Source: Dermatophilus congolensis
GTDB lineage: Bacteria; Actinomycetota; Actinomycetes; Actinomycetales; Dermatophilaceae
Direction of reading: 5' to 3'
Assembly: GCF_900447215.1 (NCBI RefSeq)
Contig: NZ_UFYA01000001.1
Coordinates: 558,001-622,000, forward strand
Length of the DNA stretch: 64,000 nucleotides
In this document: piece after piece, positions 29,200 to 37,605 of the stretch
Layout: each line of letters starts with the position of its first letter
Numbering within the stretch: the stretch's first letter is position 1
Translations under genes and position numbers: made by a program
Notes under the pieces: model-generated
Databases searched by the model: none
The model's input: the letters and a program-made list of their open reading frames with translations, nothing else
Told to the model about the DNA's origin: nothing

Positions 29200-30666
29200 T
29201 TAAGAAGCTGCTTCGCCTCTGCTTACTTCTGGGGTTGTGTCATCCAGGACAGTGGCCACGCTGCGCGCCAATTGTCCTTGTTGAGCGACTGCTTGCCGGA
29301 TGTTTGTATTGGGCTGAGTAGGCCGGGGCACAGTATTTGTTGAGGTTTTCCACCATCCTCGTGCCCGTCCTAACGCGGGTACGAGGATGGTGGTGAAGTA
29401 GGTTCGCCAGTCGAATCCGTGGAGATCGACTGCTGTTCCTCCGTTGGTGCGGTATTCGGCGAGTAAAACGCTGGTTACGGCCGCGTTGAACGCAGTAGAA
29501 CTGTCGAGGTAGGGCCCAAAGGTTTCGTGATGCCGAAGATTGGTGGCCAGGTCAGCCCGTGTTGGTTTAGGTGCGCCGAAAAGACGGTTGCGCAGTTCGT
29601 TGCCAGTTTTTCTAAGTTGCTCTGTGAATTGTTGGCGACGTGTGGTCGGGGCAGGATCGGCGGCTTCAGTGTGTTCTTTTGGCCGACCGTGGGCTTGCAG
29701 CGCGGCATCCAGGTGTGTGAGAAGGGCGTCTAAACGCAGTGGTGCTGTTGTGCTAGTGGATTGGTGAAGATAGCGGGCTCTTCCTGGGCGTCCTGGTAGA
29801 GAGGCAGCTGCTCGGATGATGTCAACGACAGCGTCGACAGGGACGATGTCGAAGGTGGCTGTTGCGGGTGCTGGTTTCTCTTCTATGTCGCCGTGTATGT
29901 ATGCCTTGATAAGTGGTTCGAGGGCGGTGGTGCCGCGGAACCATCCGGGGTGTGGGTGTACGGCAGCGCTGGCAAGCATGCTTGGGCGGACGATGGTGAG
30001 TTGGTTCCCTGCTCCTGCCCAGAGGTCTTCGGCTACGCGTTCTCCAAGCGCTTTTGTGTAGGTGTAGGCGTCTACCCAGCCTTCGCGGCGAGCGTAGGCA
30101 CGTCCTGCCTGTGGGTCGCAGGCAAGGTCAGGTTTGCCGGCGATGTGCGTAATTTCTTCGCGCCAACGCAGGTCGTGGCGAACGGGCCCTTCGTAGGCGA
30201 GGGCTGTACGTCCTGCTTGGGTGTACGCGGATGAGATGTGGATGACATGCGGGGTTGCCCCGGTTGTTGCGAGTGCCCGATAGAGAGATTCGGTGCTTGC
30301 GACGTTAGCTTCGATGAGTGGGCCAAGAGGGTGTTCGAGGTGTGTGTCAGCGGCTGCGTGGATAACGAGGTCGATGTTTGTTGGAAGGGGTAGGTAACGA
30401 GGTGTGCGGGGGTCTATGTCGCGCAGGCTGCCTGGTAGGAGGGTAATGCGTTCACGTAGGGGTGTACGGGCTGTGCGTAGAGCGTCAAAGGCAGAGGTTC
30501 GCAGAGTGGTGAGGAGGCGTTCAGCGGCGGGCAGGTCGGCGTCGCGTACTAGAACTGAGATATGTGCGTCGCTTGTGCGGAGCCAGGATTCGAGTAGGGC
30601 GGTGCCTAGAAGTCCTGTGGCGCCGGTGATGAGCACGTGTGTGGGACGTGCTGGACCGTTGGTCAC
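29200..30666 (-). CDS. fatty-acyl-CoA-reductase-like extended SDR (Male-sterility NAD-binding family)
   Basis: A 488-residue cytoplasmic NAD(P)-dependent reductase. The Rossmann motif TGATGLLG sits at 14-21, a Ser pair in HISSAYTQ near 145, and the YxxxK pair in DAYTYTKALGE at Tyr201/Lys205. This pattern and the C-terminal 150 residues resemble thioester reductases and alcohol-forming fatty-acyl reductases, which turn acyl thioesters into aldehydes or alcohols; the substrate here is unknown. GTG 30666 is chosen because GAGAGAGG precedes it, although the frame is open further upstream. It converges with dnaE with no base between the stops and diverges from the oligopeptidase gene. Confidence 0.75.
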   Translation of the reverse strand: MTNGPARPTHVLITGATGLLGTALLESWLRTSDAHISVLVRDADLPAAERLLTTLRTSAFDALRTARTPLRERITLLPGSLRDIDPRTPRYLPLPTNIDLVIHAAADTHLEHPLGPLIEANVASTESLYRALATTGATPHVIHISSAYTQAGRTALAYEGPVRHDLRWREEITHIAGKPDLACDPQAGRAYARREGWVDAYTYTKALGERVAEDLWAGAGNQLTIVRPSMLASAAVHPHPGWFRGTTALEPLIKAYIHGDIEEKPAPATATFDIVPVDAVVDIIRAAASLPGRPGRARYLHQSTSTTAPLRLDALLTHLDAALQAHGRPKEHTEAADPAPTTRRQQFTEQLRKTGNELRNRLFGAPKPTRADLATNLRHHETFGPYLDSSTAFNAAVTSVLLAEYRTNGGTAVDLHGFDWRTYFTTILVPALGRARGWWKTSTNTVPRPTQPNTNIRQAVAQQGQLARSVATVLDDTTPEVSRGEAAS

Positions 30667-30921
30667 GGTGGCCTCTCTCGTGCGTGGTGGTGTTCGGTGC
30701 GTGGGGGCAGACTTCCAGTCGTCACGTGTGGTGCTTCGCTGAACCTGTTGTGTGATGCGCATGTGGTTGGCGGGCGTGACGAGTTGCGGTGGCTTGTTGC
30801 CCCCGGGTGCTGTTGCTGTGTTCTTCCCCCAGAGTTGATCTTATCGGGTGGTGGTGGGCGTGTTCATGCGGGTGTTGGGGAGAGGTCGTGGAAGGTGCTG
30901 GCGGGTTTGTAGAGTTAGGGC

Positions 30922-33084
30922 ATGTCTGCATTGATGCCCCCTTGCCCTGTTCGTGGCGATCGTGTTCGTGTGGTGCACGGGGATGCTGTTGCTGATCCGT
31001 ATGCATGGATGGCCAATGTGGAGGATGCTCGTGTTATTGAGCATGTAGAGGCTGAGAATGCGTATGCAGAATCGGTTATGGCTGATTTGGGTCCGTTGCG
31101 TGAATCGATTGTTTCGGAAATTCGTTCGCGTACGCAGGAAACTGACATGTCGGTTCCTGTGAGTTATCGGGGTTGGTGGTATTTCTCACGGACGGTTGAG
31201 GGCGGCCAATATGGAATTGCTTGTCGTGTTCCGGATGTTGATGGTGAGCGTCCTGAGGTAGGGGTAGAGACGTTGCCTGAAGAGCAAGTGCTACTTGATG
31301 GCAATGTTGAGGCCGGGGATGCGGAGTTTTTCACTGTTGGTTCGCAGGTTGTGAGCTCTTCGGGTGAGTTGTACGCGTATTTGGTGGATTTGACGGGCGA
31401 TGAGCGTTTTGATCTGCGGATTCGTCGTATTTGTGATGGCCAGGTGGTTGATGATGTGGTCCGTGGGGTGGGGTATGGGCTGGTGTGGTCCAGCGATGAC
31501 CGGTTTGTGTTTTACACGCGGGTGGATGATGCGTGGCGTCCGTGTGAGGTGTGGCGTCACGAGGTGGGGTCTTCTGCTGAGAATGATGTACGTGTTTTTG
31601 TGGAAGAAGATGAGCGTTTTTGGGTGGGAATTAGCGATTCGTCGGATGAGCGTTTTCTTGTGATTTCTTCGGGATCGAAGAATACGAGTGAGACGCATTT
31701 GCTGGAGTTGGGTGACCCGTGTGGTGATTTGAGGTGCGTTGCTCCACGTATTGAAGGTGTGGAGTATGACGTGGAGCCTGCGGGGGACGTCATGTTTGTT
31801 ACGCATAATGCGAACAATGCTGACTTTGAGGTGGCGTTTGCTCCGGTGGAATCGTCTTCACGGGAGGATTGGGTGAGGTGGTTGGAGCCTGCCAAGGATG
31901 AGCGGGTTGTTGGGGTGAGTGCGTTTGCGCGTGATGTGGTGGTGGCGGTGCGCTCAGGTGGATTTACGCAGTTGAGGGTGGTGCGCCGGTTGGGTGTTCT
32001 CGATGGTATAGAGGCTCCGGCTGGGCAGGAGTCATGGTTGCCTGGAGCGTGGCGGAGTGATCCGTGGCAGATTCCTACGGACGAGGTTTCGCATACGATT
32101 GGTTTGTGGTCTAACCCGGATTACGAAACGTCTGAGTTGTTGTATTCCTATGAAACGCTTGTGACGCCACCGAGTGTTGTTTCGTTGGATCTTGGGTCGC
32201 GTCATCGGGTGACGTTGAAGACCAGGCCTGTTCTTGGTGGTTTTGATCAGGCGGATTATGTGAGTCGTTCAGTGATGGCTGTGGCAGCTGATGGTACGCA
32301 GGTGCCGATGTCGTTGGTTGCGCGAGCGGATACTCCGTTGGATGGCACGGCTCCAGGGGTTTTGTATGCCTATGGTGCGTATGAAGTGAGTTTGGATCCG
32401 TGGTTTTCTGTGCCGCGTTTGTCCTTGTTGGATCGTGGGGTGGTGTGGGCTGTTGCTCACGTGCGTGGTGGCGGTGAGTTGGGACGTTCTTGGTATGAGC
32501 AGGGGCGGCTTTGCAACAAGGCGAATACGTTCTCTGATGTAGTGGCGTGTGCGGATGCTTTGGTTGAGGGTGGGTTTGTTGCTCCGGGTCGTTTGGCTTT
32601 GGAAGGTGGGTCTGCAGGTGGTTTGACGGTGGGGGCTGCGGTGAATTTGGCTCCGGAGAAGTTTGCTGTGGTGCATGCGGCGGTTCCGTTTGTGGATGCG
32701 CTTAATACGATTCTTGATCCCTCATTGCCGTTGACGGTGACGGAGTGGGAGGAGTGGGGGAACCCTCTGCATGATGCGGATGTGTATGCCTATATGAAGG
32801 CATATACCCCTTATGAAAATGTGCGGCCTGTGTGTTATCCGGCTGTGTTGGCGACGACGAGTTTGAATGACACGAGGGTTTCGTTTGCTGAGCCGGCGAA
32901 GTGGGTGGCCCGGTTGCGTGAGGTGGCGACGAATGGGCAGGACCGCCCGATTCTTCTTGTGACTGAGATGGTGGCAGGTCATGGGGGGCGTAGTGGTCGC
33001 TATAAGGCGTGGGAGCAGTATGCGCGTGAGGAGTCGTTTGTTTTGGCGCAGTTGGGGGCTACTGAGCGCGTAGCGCGTGGGTAG
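30922..33084 (+). CDS. ptrB: oligopeptidase B-like serine peptidase (family S9A)
   Basis: A 720-residue prolyl-oligopeptidase-family enzyme: N-terminal seven-bladed propeller (about 70-410) and C-terminal alpha/beta-hydrolase domain. The catalytic triad is visible: Ser564 in LEGGSAGGL, Asp650 in TSLNDTRV and His687 in VAGHGGRSGR; AHVRGGGELGRSWYEQG is another family block. S9A enzymes cut short peptides after basic residues (oligopeptidase B) or proline; the block pattern favours oligopeptidase B. No signal peptide, so cytoplasmic. A TAGAGT at 30910-30915, six bases before the ATG, suggests a leaderless transcript. Confidence 0.9.
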   Translation: MSALMPPCPVRGDRVRVVHGDAVADPYAWMANVEDARVIEHVEAENAYAESVMADLGPLRESIVSEIRSRTQETDMSVPVSYRGWWYFSRTVEGGQYGIACRVPDVDGERPEVGVETLPEEQVLLDGNVEAGDAEFFTVGSQVVSSSGELYAYLVDLTGDERFDLRIRRICDGQVVDDVVRGVGYGLVWSSDDRFVFYTRVDDAWRPCEVWRHEVGSSAENDVRVFVEEDERFWVGISDSSDERFLVISSGSKNTSETHLLELGDPCGDLRCVAPRIEGVEYDVEPAGDVMFVTHNANNADFEVAFAPVESSSREDWVRWLEPAKDERVVGVSAFARDVVVAVRSGGFTQLRVVRRLGVLDGIEAPAGQESWLPGAWRSDPWQIPTDEVSHTIGLWSNPDYETSELLYSYETLVTPPSVVSLDLGSRHRVTLKTRPVLGGFDQADYVSRSVMAVAADGTQVPMSLVARADTPLDGTAPGVLYAYGAYEVSLDPWFSVPRLSLLDRGVVWAVAHVRGGGELGRSWYEQGRLCNKANTFSDVVACADALVEGGFVAPGRLALEGGSAGGLTVGAAVNLAPEKFAVVHAAVPFVDALNTILDPSLPLTVTEWEEWGNPLHDADVYAYMKAYTPYENVRPVCYPAVLATTSLNDTRVSFAEPAKWVARLREVATNGQDRPILLVTEMVAGHGGRSGRYKAWEQYAREESFVLAQLGATERVARG

Positions 33085-33127
33085 GTAGTTCCACTCTAGG
33101 TACCCGCTATCGAAAGCAGGTGAAGTC

Positions 33128-34120
33128 GTGAGCAGCGACAACAAGAAGCCCACCGAAGTGAGCCTCGAAGATGTTCGGAGTGAAGACAGGGCTCCAGTGG
33201 CTACAAAACCGGTAGGGCATGACGGAGCTCGTGTCGATGTTGCGGAGCGTAGAGCTTGGTCTATTGACGGATTTGTTGCTCTCTTCGTCGGCTTGGCGCT
33301 TATCGTCGGTGGAGCTGCGATGGCTGTAGTTTTTGTGACTTCTGCTGATTCGGGGGAGCCGTTCGCACTAGCAGGGCTACTGGCACTGCTAGTGCTTGCA
33401 TTGGGAGCGCTGGCACTGTCGTCTTTGACTATCGTGTCACCAGGTCAGACGAGGGTTGTGCAATTTTTTGGTCGTTATGTAGGTACGTTGCGCACTCCCG
33501 GTCTTTTGATGGCGCTGCCATTGACCTCGAAGCGGTTGATATCCGTGCGAGTGCATAACTTCGAGACGAATTTCATCAAGGTCAACGATTCAGGTGGCAA
33601 CCCTGTTGAGGTTGGGGCGATTGTGGTGTGGCAGGTTGCTGATACTGCGCGGGCGACGTTTGCTGTGGAGGACTATGAGTCTTTCGTGCGTACGCAAGCT
33701 GAGTCTGCGTTGCGTCACGTAACGGGCAGTCATCCTTATGACGATTATGACGGTTCTGGAACATCGCTTCGTGGTTCGACAGATGTAATTTCCGAACAGT
33801 TGGCTTACGAAGTAGCAGAGCGAGTTTCTCTGGCTGGTATTGAAATCATTGAGGTTCGTATTTCGCACTTGGCGTATGCGCCGGAGATCGCTCAAGCGAT
33901 GTTGCAACGTCAGCAAGCGGGGGCTGTAGTGGCTGCGCGTGCGCAGATTGTTGAAGGAGCTGTGGGAATGGTTGAGATGGCGCTTGCGAAGTTGGAGGCG
34001 GAGTCCATTGTGGAGCTGGATGATGAACGTAAAGCTGCGATGGTCAGTAATTTGCTTGTGGTGTTGTGCGGTGAGAAGTCTGTGACACCTGTAGTTAATT
34101 CGGGATCGTTGTACAGCTGA
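33128..34120 (+). CDS. SPFH/band 7 (stomatin-like) membrane protein
   Basis: A 330-residue protein with an N-terminal acidic cytoplasmic segment (1-46), a pair of membrane helices (about 48-71 and 79-101) and an SPFH domain from SLTIVSPGQTRVVQFFGRY to about residue 270, followed by a helical C-terminal segment containing QRQQAGAVVAARAQIVEGAVG. SPFH proteins form oligomeric membrane microdomains; the molecular role here is unknown. GTG 33128 follows AGGTGA. One base separates its stop from the ribbon-helix-helix gene, so the two are surely co-expressed. Confidence 0.85.
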   Translation: MSSDNKKPTEVSLEDVRSEDRAPVATKPVGHDGARVDVAERRAWSIDGFVALFVGLALIVGGAAMAVVFVTSADSGEPFALAGLLALLVLALGALALSSLTIVSPGQTRVVQFFGRYVGTLRTPGLLMALPLTSKRLISVRVHNFETNFIKVNDSGGNPVEVGAIVVWQVADTARATFAVEDYESFVRTQAESALRHVTGSHPYDDYDGSGTSLRGSTDVISEQLAYEVAERVSLAGIEIIEVRISHLAYAPEIAQAMLQRQQAGAVVAARAQIVEGAVGMVEMALAKLEAESIVELDDERKAAMVSNLLVVLCGEKSVTPVVNSGSLYS

Positions 34121-34121
34121 G

Positions 34122-34382
34122 ATGGCTGTGGAAAAAGGGGTTGAGGAGGGCGCGGTAGATGAGGATTCCGCGCCTTCTGATGGTAGTCGGCGGGTTGAGC
34201 GTAAGAAGATTTTGTTGCGTCTTGACCCGGCGGTGCATGAGGCCTTGGCGAAGTGGGCGAATGATGAGCTTCGCAGTGTTAATGCTCATATCGAGTTTGT
34301 GCTGAGACGGGCTCTGCGTGAGGAGGGGCGAGCGCCGAAAGATGCTGCTCCTATGCGTAAGCGTGGCCGTCCGAGAAAGTAG
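34122..34382 (+). CDS. small ribbon-helix-helix (Arc/CopG/HicB-type) protein
   Basis: An 86-residue protein. After an acidic leader the fold-defining segment KKILLRLDPAVHEALAKWA then NDELRSVNAHIEFVLRRAL matches a ribbon-helix-helix DNA-binding dimer; the tail RKRGRPRK is basic, AT-hook-like. No toxin gene adjoins, so a classical toxin-antitoxin role is not supported. It is locked in an operon with the SPFH gene and could be a regulator of it or a nucleoid/membrane tether. Function unassigned. Confidence 0.75.
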   Translation: MAVEKGVEEGAVDEDSAPSDGSRRVERKKILLRLDPAVHEALAKWANDELRSVNAHIEFVLRRALREEGRAPKDAAPMRKRGRPRK

Positions 34383-34877
34383 ATGTGAGGTTGGTCGGTG
34401 GCTGCATTTTTGTCGTTTTGATTGTCAGAGAGCCCTTTTAGACTGGCTGCTGTCATTTTCTGGGTTTGATGTTCATTCGTGAATGTTGGTGCCAGGGAGT
34501 CTCGTGGTTGGCTCTGAAATCTGTCTTCGTGTTTATTCGGGGAATATCTGTGTCGCAGGTGTGATTGACGCATCCTGCGCTTTGGGTTTGTTGGGCATTG
34601 CGCGCAGTGAGAGTTTCTGCGGCGTTGCCGTGTGTTTTGCCTGCGAGAATGTGGAGACGGCCGAGAGTAAGGGAGATCGGGATGTTTGAGACCACCGCGC
34701 AGTTCGTGGGGGCATCGTCCGGTCCCTGTGTAGTCGATTTCGGTAAGAGCCGGTTAGTGAATAGTTCTGCGTTTGGCCTGATGCGTGATGTTGCAAGGGT
34801 CATGTTGCTGTCGTTGGAGATGCTGTCTGCTGTTGTGCGTGTGGTTCAGGTGAACCCGCGGGTGGGGGAGATCTCTA
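34383..34877 (+). pseudogene. 495-base stretch without an intact gene; possible hisB relic at its end
   Basis: No gene with a good start, length and homology is visible here. Reading the frame that stops at 34895-34897, the last codons spell NPRVGEISNAKGAH. That resembles the conserved C-terminus of HisB (imidazoleglycerol-phosphate dehydratase), which ends D-P-R, a short spacer, then I/V-P-S-T-K-G-A/V-L, and this is where hisB normally lies. A segment MRDVARVM about 20 residues earlier also recalls the HisB helix with A-V-A-R-A-L. The remainder does not align, so I read it as a decayed remnant with limited confidence. Confidence 0.4.
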
Positions 34878-35555
34878 ATGCCAAAGGTGCTCACTGATCT
34901 GGGCGCCGCGGGTGGGCGCATTGCGATGGCGGATCAGGGGGTTTTGTTGTCTACGGGGCGTTCTTCGGCGGTGGTGGCGTGGGCGCAGAGGGGGATTGCT
35001 GAGGTTGGAGTAGCTTCAGTTGAGGGGTGGACGTTGCTTTCTCCTGCGGGACCTAGCCGGGTTCGTTTTCCGTATGACGACCCAGTGCGGGCGTTGGCGG
35101 GGCGTCCAGTGAGCATGGGGATGCGGCCGGCTATCGGGATTTTTCGTGTGGGGCAGCAAACAGCGGTGACCCTGCATCCTCGTGGTTTTCGTCGTGAGGT
35201 GAGATGGATTATTTGGACGCCGGGGGAGGGGATCGTGCCGCCTGCGGGGCTGTTGGAGGCAGATATTGCGGATGTGGTTGCTTCTTCTGGGCTGCCTCAG
35301 TCTCGTCAGGCGCATGCGTCAGCTGTTTTGCACCGGGTTTTGGTGGATGGTGGTGGTGTCGCTGCGGAGGTTGTGGATGCTGTGTTTGAAACGTTGGCTT
35401 TGCCGGGGGTGGAGCTGTTTTCTGAGCACGGTGATGTGAGGGCGTTGCCTGGAGTGCGGGTGGTTGCTCCGCGTGAGAAATATGCGCGAGAGTTCGAGAA
35501 AGTTGTGGATGAGCTGGTTCGAGAGCGTGGTGTTGAGGAGGGGACTAAGGAATGA
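34878..35555 (+). CDS. conserved hypothetical protein, 225 residues, coupled to the HisH-like gene
   Basis: I do not recognise a domain. The protein has a mixed alpha/beta-looking body with LTDLGAAGGRIAMADQGV at the start, a central block RPAIGIFRVGQQTAVTLHPRG and a charged helical C-terminus (about 195-225). There is no signal peptide or membrane segment. ATG 34878 is well supported by GGGGGAG seven bases upstream. Its stop overlaps the next start as ATGA (35552-35555), so it is co-translated with the HisH-like protein. My recollection is that related actinobacteria carry a similarly sized unknown protein between hisB and hisH, which would make it a surviving member of the old operon. Confidence 0.7.
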   Translation: MPKVLTDLGAAGGRIAMADQGVLLSTGRSSAVVAWAQRGIAEVGVASVEGWTLLSPAGPSRVRFPYDDPVRALAGRPVSMGMRPAIGIFRVGQQTAVTLHPRGFRREVRWIIWTPGEGIVPPAGLLEADIADVVASSGLPQSRQAHASAVLHRVLVDGGGVAAEVVDAVFETLALPGVELFSEHGDVRALPGVRVVAPREKYAREFEKVVDELVRERGVEEGTKE

Positions 35556-36196
35556 GTCCTGTTGTTGCGGTGCTGGAGTATGGAGTTGGCGATGTTCGAC
35601 CAGTTGCTGCTGTGCTTGAGCGTGTGGGGGCAAGGGTAGTTGTGACTTCGGATCGGTGTGAGTGTCAGGATGCTGATGGGCTTGTGGTGTCAGGTTTTGG
35701 TGATTTCCGTGTGTGTATGGAGAAGTTGTCTGCGGTTTTTGGGCCACAGGTGATTGAGACTCGGTTGTGTGGTGGGCGGTCGGTTCTGGGGATTGGCCTA
35801 GGGATGCAGGTGATGTTTGAAGGTGTGGTGGATGCGTTAGGGGGTGAGGTTGCTGGTTTGGGGGAGTGGCCTGAGGTTCTGGAGCCGGTGAAAGGAGAGG
35901 CGGTGCCGCAGGTTGGGTGGGTTGTGGTTGATGCGGCTGAGGGGTCGAAGTTGTTTGTTGGCGTGGGTGGGGAGCGTTTTTATTTCGAGCACGAGTATGC
36001 GGCGCATTCGTGGTCGCTGTGTCCGACGGGCTCGTTTGAGGTTGTGAGGCCGTTGGTGTCGTGGTCGGATTATGGCTGTCGTTTTGTTGCTGCGGTGGAG
36101 AACGGCCCGTTGGTGGCTACACAGTTTTATCCCGAGAGTTCGGGTGCGGCAGGTGAAGTGGTGTTGCGGAATTGGGTTGGAACTTTGAAGCGGTAG
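35552..36196 (+). CDS. HisH-like glutamine amidotransferase lacking its catalytic Cys and His
   Basis: A full-length (214 residues) class I glutamine amidotransferase of the HisH type, shown by EYGVGD near the start, LGIGLGMQVMF (79-89), VPQVGW (118-123), RFYFEHEYA (142-150) and ATQFYPESSGAAG (189-201). In active HisH the nucleophile is Cys in LGICLGMQ; here it is Gly82 (codon GGC, 35795-35797). The catalytic His of QFHPE is Tyr193 (TAT, 36128-36130); Glu195 remains. The oxyanion loop PGVG reads SGFG. Glutaminase activity is therefore not expected. The frame is intact and coupled to the upstream gene. It is either an early pseudogene or a repurposed pseudoenzyme; hisA, hisB, hisC and hisD are absent around it. 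Confidence 0.88.
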   Translation: MSPVVAVLEYGVGDVRPVAAVLERVGARVVVTSDRCECQDADGLVVSGFGDFRVCMEKLSAVFGPQVIETRLCGGRSVLGIGLGMQVMFEGVVDALGGEVAGLGEWPEVLEPVKGEAVPQVGWVVVDAAEGSKLFVGVGGERFYFEHEYAAHSWSLCPTGSFEVVRPLVSWSDYGCRFVAAVENGPLVATQFYPESSGAAGEVVLRNWVGTLKR

Positions 36197-36221
36197 ATGG
36201 GTTGTGCTGGTCGTTGTGAGT

Positions 36222-36286
36222 CGCCAACATTGCAGTGGGGCGGGCAAGACCTAGATGGTCTTGCCCGCCCCACTGCAATGTTGGCG
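36222..36286. terminator. perfect 30-bp stem, bidirectional terminator between convergent genes
   Basis: Arms 36222-36251 and 36257-36286 are perfectly complementary over 30 bases with a 5-base loop. It lies between the HisH-like gene (+) and the dcu gene (-), which converge on it, so it can stop both transcripts. The stem is unusually long for a bacterial terminator. Confidence 0.85.
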
Positions 36287-36291
36287 TTTGG

Positions 36292-37605
36292 TCAGATGAT
36301 GATGTGAGCGAGGGCGAATCCGATGGTTACTGCATAGGTGATTGCCAGTACGCCGGGGATGAGGAATGGATGGTTGAAGACTGCTTTGCCGATGCGGGTG
36401 CTTCCGGTGTCGTCCATTTCGACTGCTGCGAGCAGGGTCGGGTAAGTCGGTAGAACGAAGAGAGCAGATACGGCGGGGAATGCTGCCACTGCTGCGCCGG
36501 GGGCTACGCCTAGGGCTAGAGCTGAGGGTATGAGTGCTTTGGCTGTGGCGGCTTGTGAGTAGAGAAGGGATGCGGCGAAGAAGAGAACTACTGCAAGTAG
36601 CCAGGGGTATTGGGTGAGTAGGGTTCCTGCAGCTCCTTTGATTGCGGCGGTGTGTGCGTGGACGAAAGTTGTTCCCAGCCATGCAACGCCGAGCACGCAG
36701 ATGGAGGCGCTCATACCTGATTTAAAGGTTGATGCGTTGAGGACTTCACTGGCGGGGACTTTGCTGATGAGCACGATGGCCGCAGCGATTGTCAGCATAA
36801 AAGCGATGATGGCTTGGTCACGGGTCATCGGGGGGTTTTCAATGAGGCCGACTTTGTCAGAGATCGCAGTGGCGTAGCTCATGACGGCGATAAGGCCGAT
36901 GAGGAAGATGAGGACTGATGTGCGGGCGTTGGGGGATGGTTCTTGGTTTTGGTGTTTGCGTGATTCGACGGTGCCTGCTGCAAGTCGTTCTTGATAGATC
37001 GGGTCTTTGTGAAGGGGACTGTTGGGGTTGAATTTGTCGATGAGCATCATTGTGAATGCGGTGAGCATGCATGCGATGAATGTGGATGGTATGGCTACGC
37101 CGAGTACTTGTAGGTAGCCGATTCCTTGTTTTTCGAGGGTGCTTGAGAAGAACACCACTGCCGCTGAGATGGGGGAGGCGGTGATGGCGATTTGGGAGGC
37201 GACCACGGCTACTGAGAGTGGGCGTGAGGGGCGGATGTCGTTTTCTTTAGCTACTTCGGTGATGACAGGCATGGTGGAGAAAGCTGTGTGCCCGGTGCCT
37301 GCCATGAGGGTCATGAGGTAGGTCACGACGGGGGCGAGGATGGTGAGGTGTTTGGGGTTTTTTCGGAGGAGTTTTTCGGCGAGGTTGACGAGGTAATCCA
37401 TTCCGCCTGCTACTTGCATTGCTGCGATGGCGCAGATGACGGACATGATGATGGAGATCACGTCGAGTGGCATGTCGCCGGGGGATACGCCTAGGAGGGC
37501 TAGTGCGAGTACTCCTAGGCCGCCGACGAAACCGATGGCGATGCCGCCGAGTCTCGCGCCGAGGAGGATTGCGGTGAGGACGATTAAAAGGTGAATCCAG
37601 ATCAT
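36292..37605 (-). CDS. anaerobic C4-dicarboxylate transporter, DcuA/DcuB family
   Basis: A 437-residue inner-membrane exchanger with about eleven hydrophobic helices; length and the blocks [34 protein letters not shown] and [17 protein letters not shown] fit DcuA/DcuB rather than DcuC. Such carriers exchange aspartate or fumarate for succinate during anaerobic growth. The start overlaps the aspA stop (ATGA), so aspartate ammonia-lyase and carrier are co-translated: aspartate enters, is deaminated to fumarate, and succinate or fumarate leaves. DcuA and DcuB cannot be told apart from sequence alone. Confidence 0.9.
   Translation of the reverse strand: MIWIHLLIVLTAILLGARLGGIAIGFVGGLGVLALALLGVSPGDMPLDVISIIMSVICAIAAMQVAGGMDYLVNLAEKLLRKNPKHLTILAPVVTYLMTLMAGTGHTAFSTMPVITEVAKENDIRPSRPLSVAVVASQIAITASPISAAVVFFSSTLEKQGIGYLQVLGVAIPSTFIACMLTAFTMMLIDKFNPNSPLHKDPIYQERLAAGTVESRKHQNQEPSPNARTSVLIFLIGLIAVMSYATAISDKVGLIENPPMTRDQAIIAFMLTIAAAIVLISKVPASEVLNASTFKSGMSASICVLGVAWLGTTFVHAHTAAIKGAAGTLLTQYPWLLAVVLFFAASLLYSQAATAKALIPSALALGVAPGAAVAAFPAVSALFVLPTYPTLLAAVEMDDTGSTRIGKAVFNHPFLIPGVLAITYAVTIGFALAHIII

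Noticed and set aside
34122-34382. HicB-type antitoxin of a toxin-antitoxin pair
   Set aside because: No toxin-like gene adjoins; the neighbour is an SPFH membrane protein, so only the DNA-binding fold is claimed.
34565-34897. 110-codon open frame before the 225-residue gene
   Set aside because: No Shine-Dalgarno, no overall homology and low-quality composition. Only its end resembles HisB, so I treated it as a relic.
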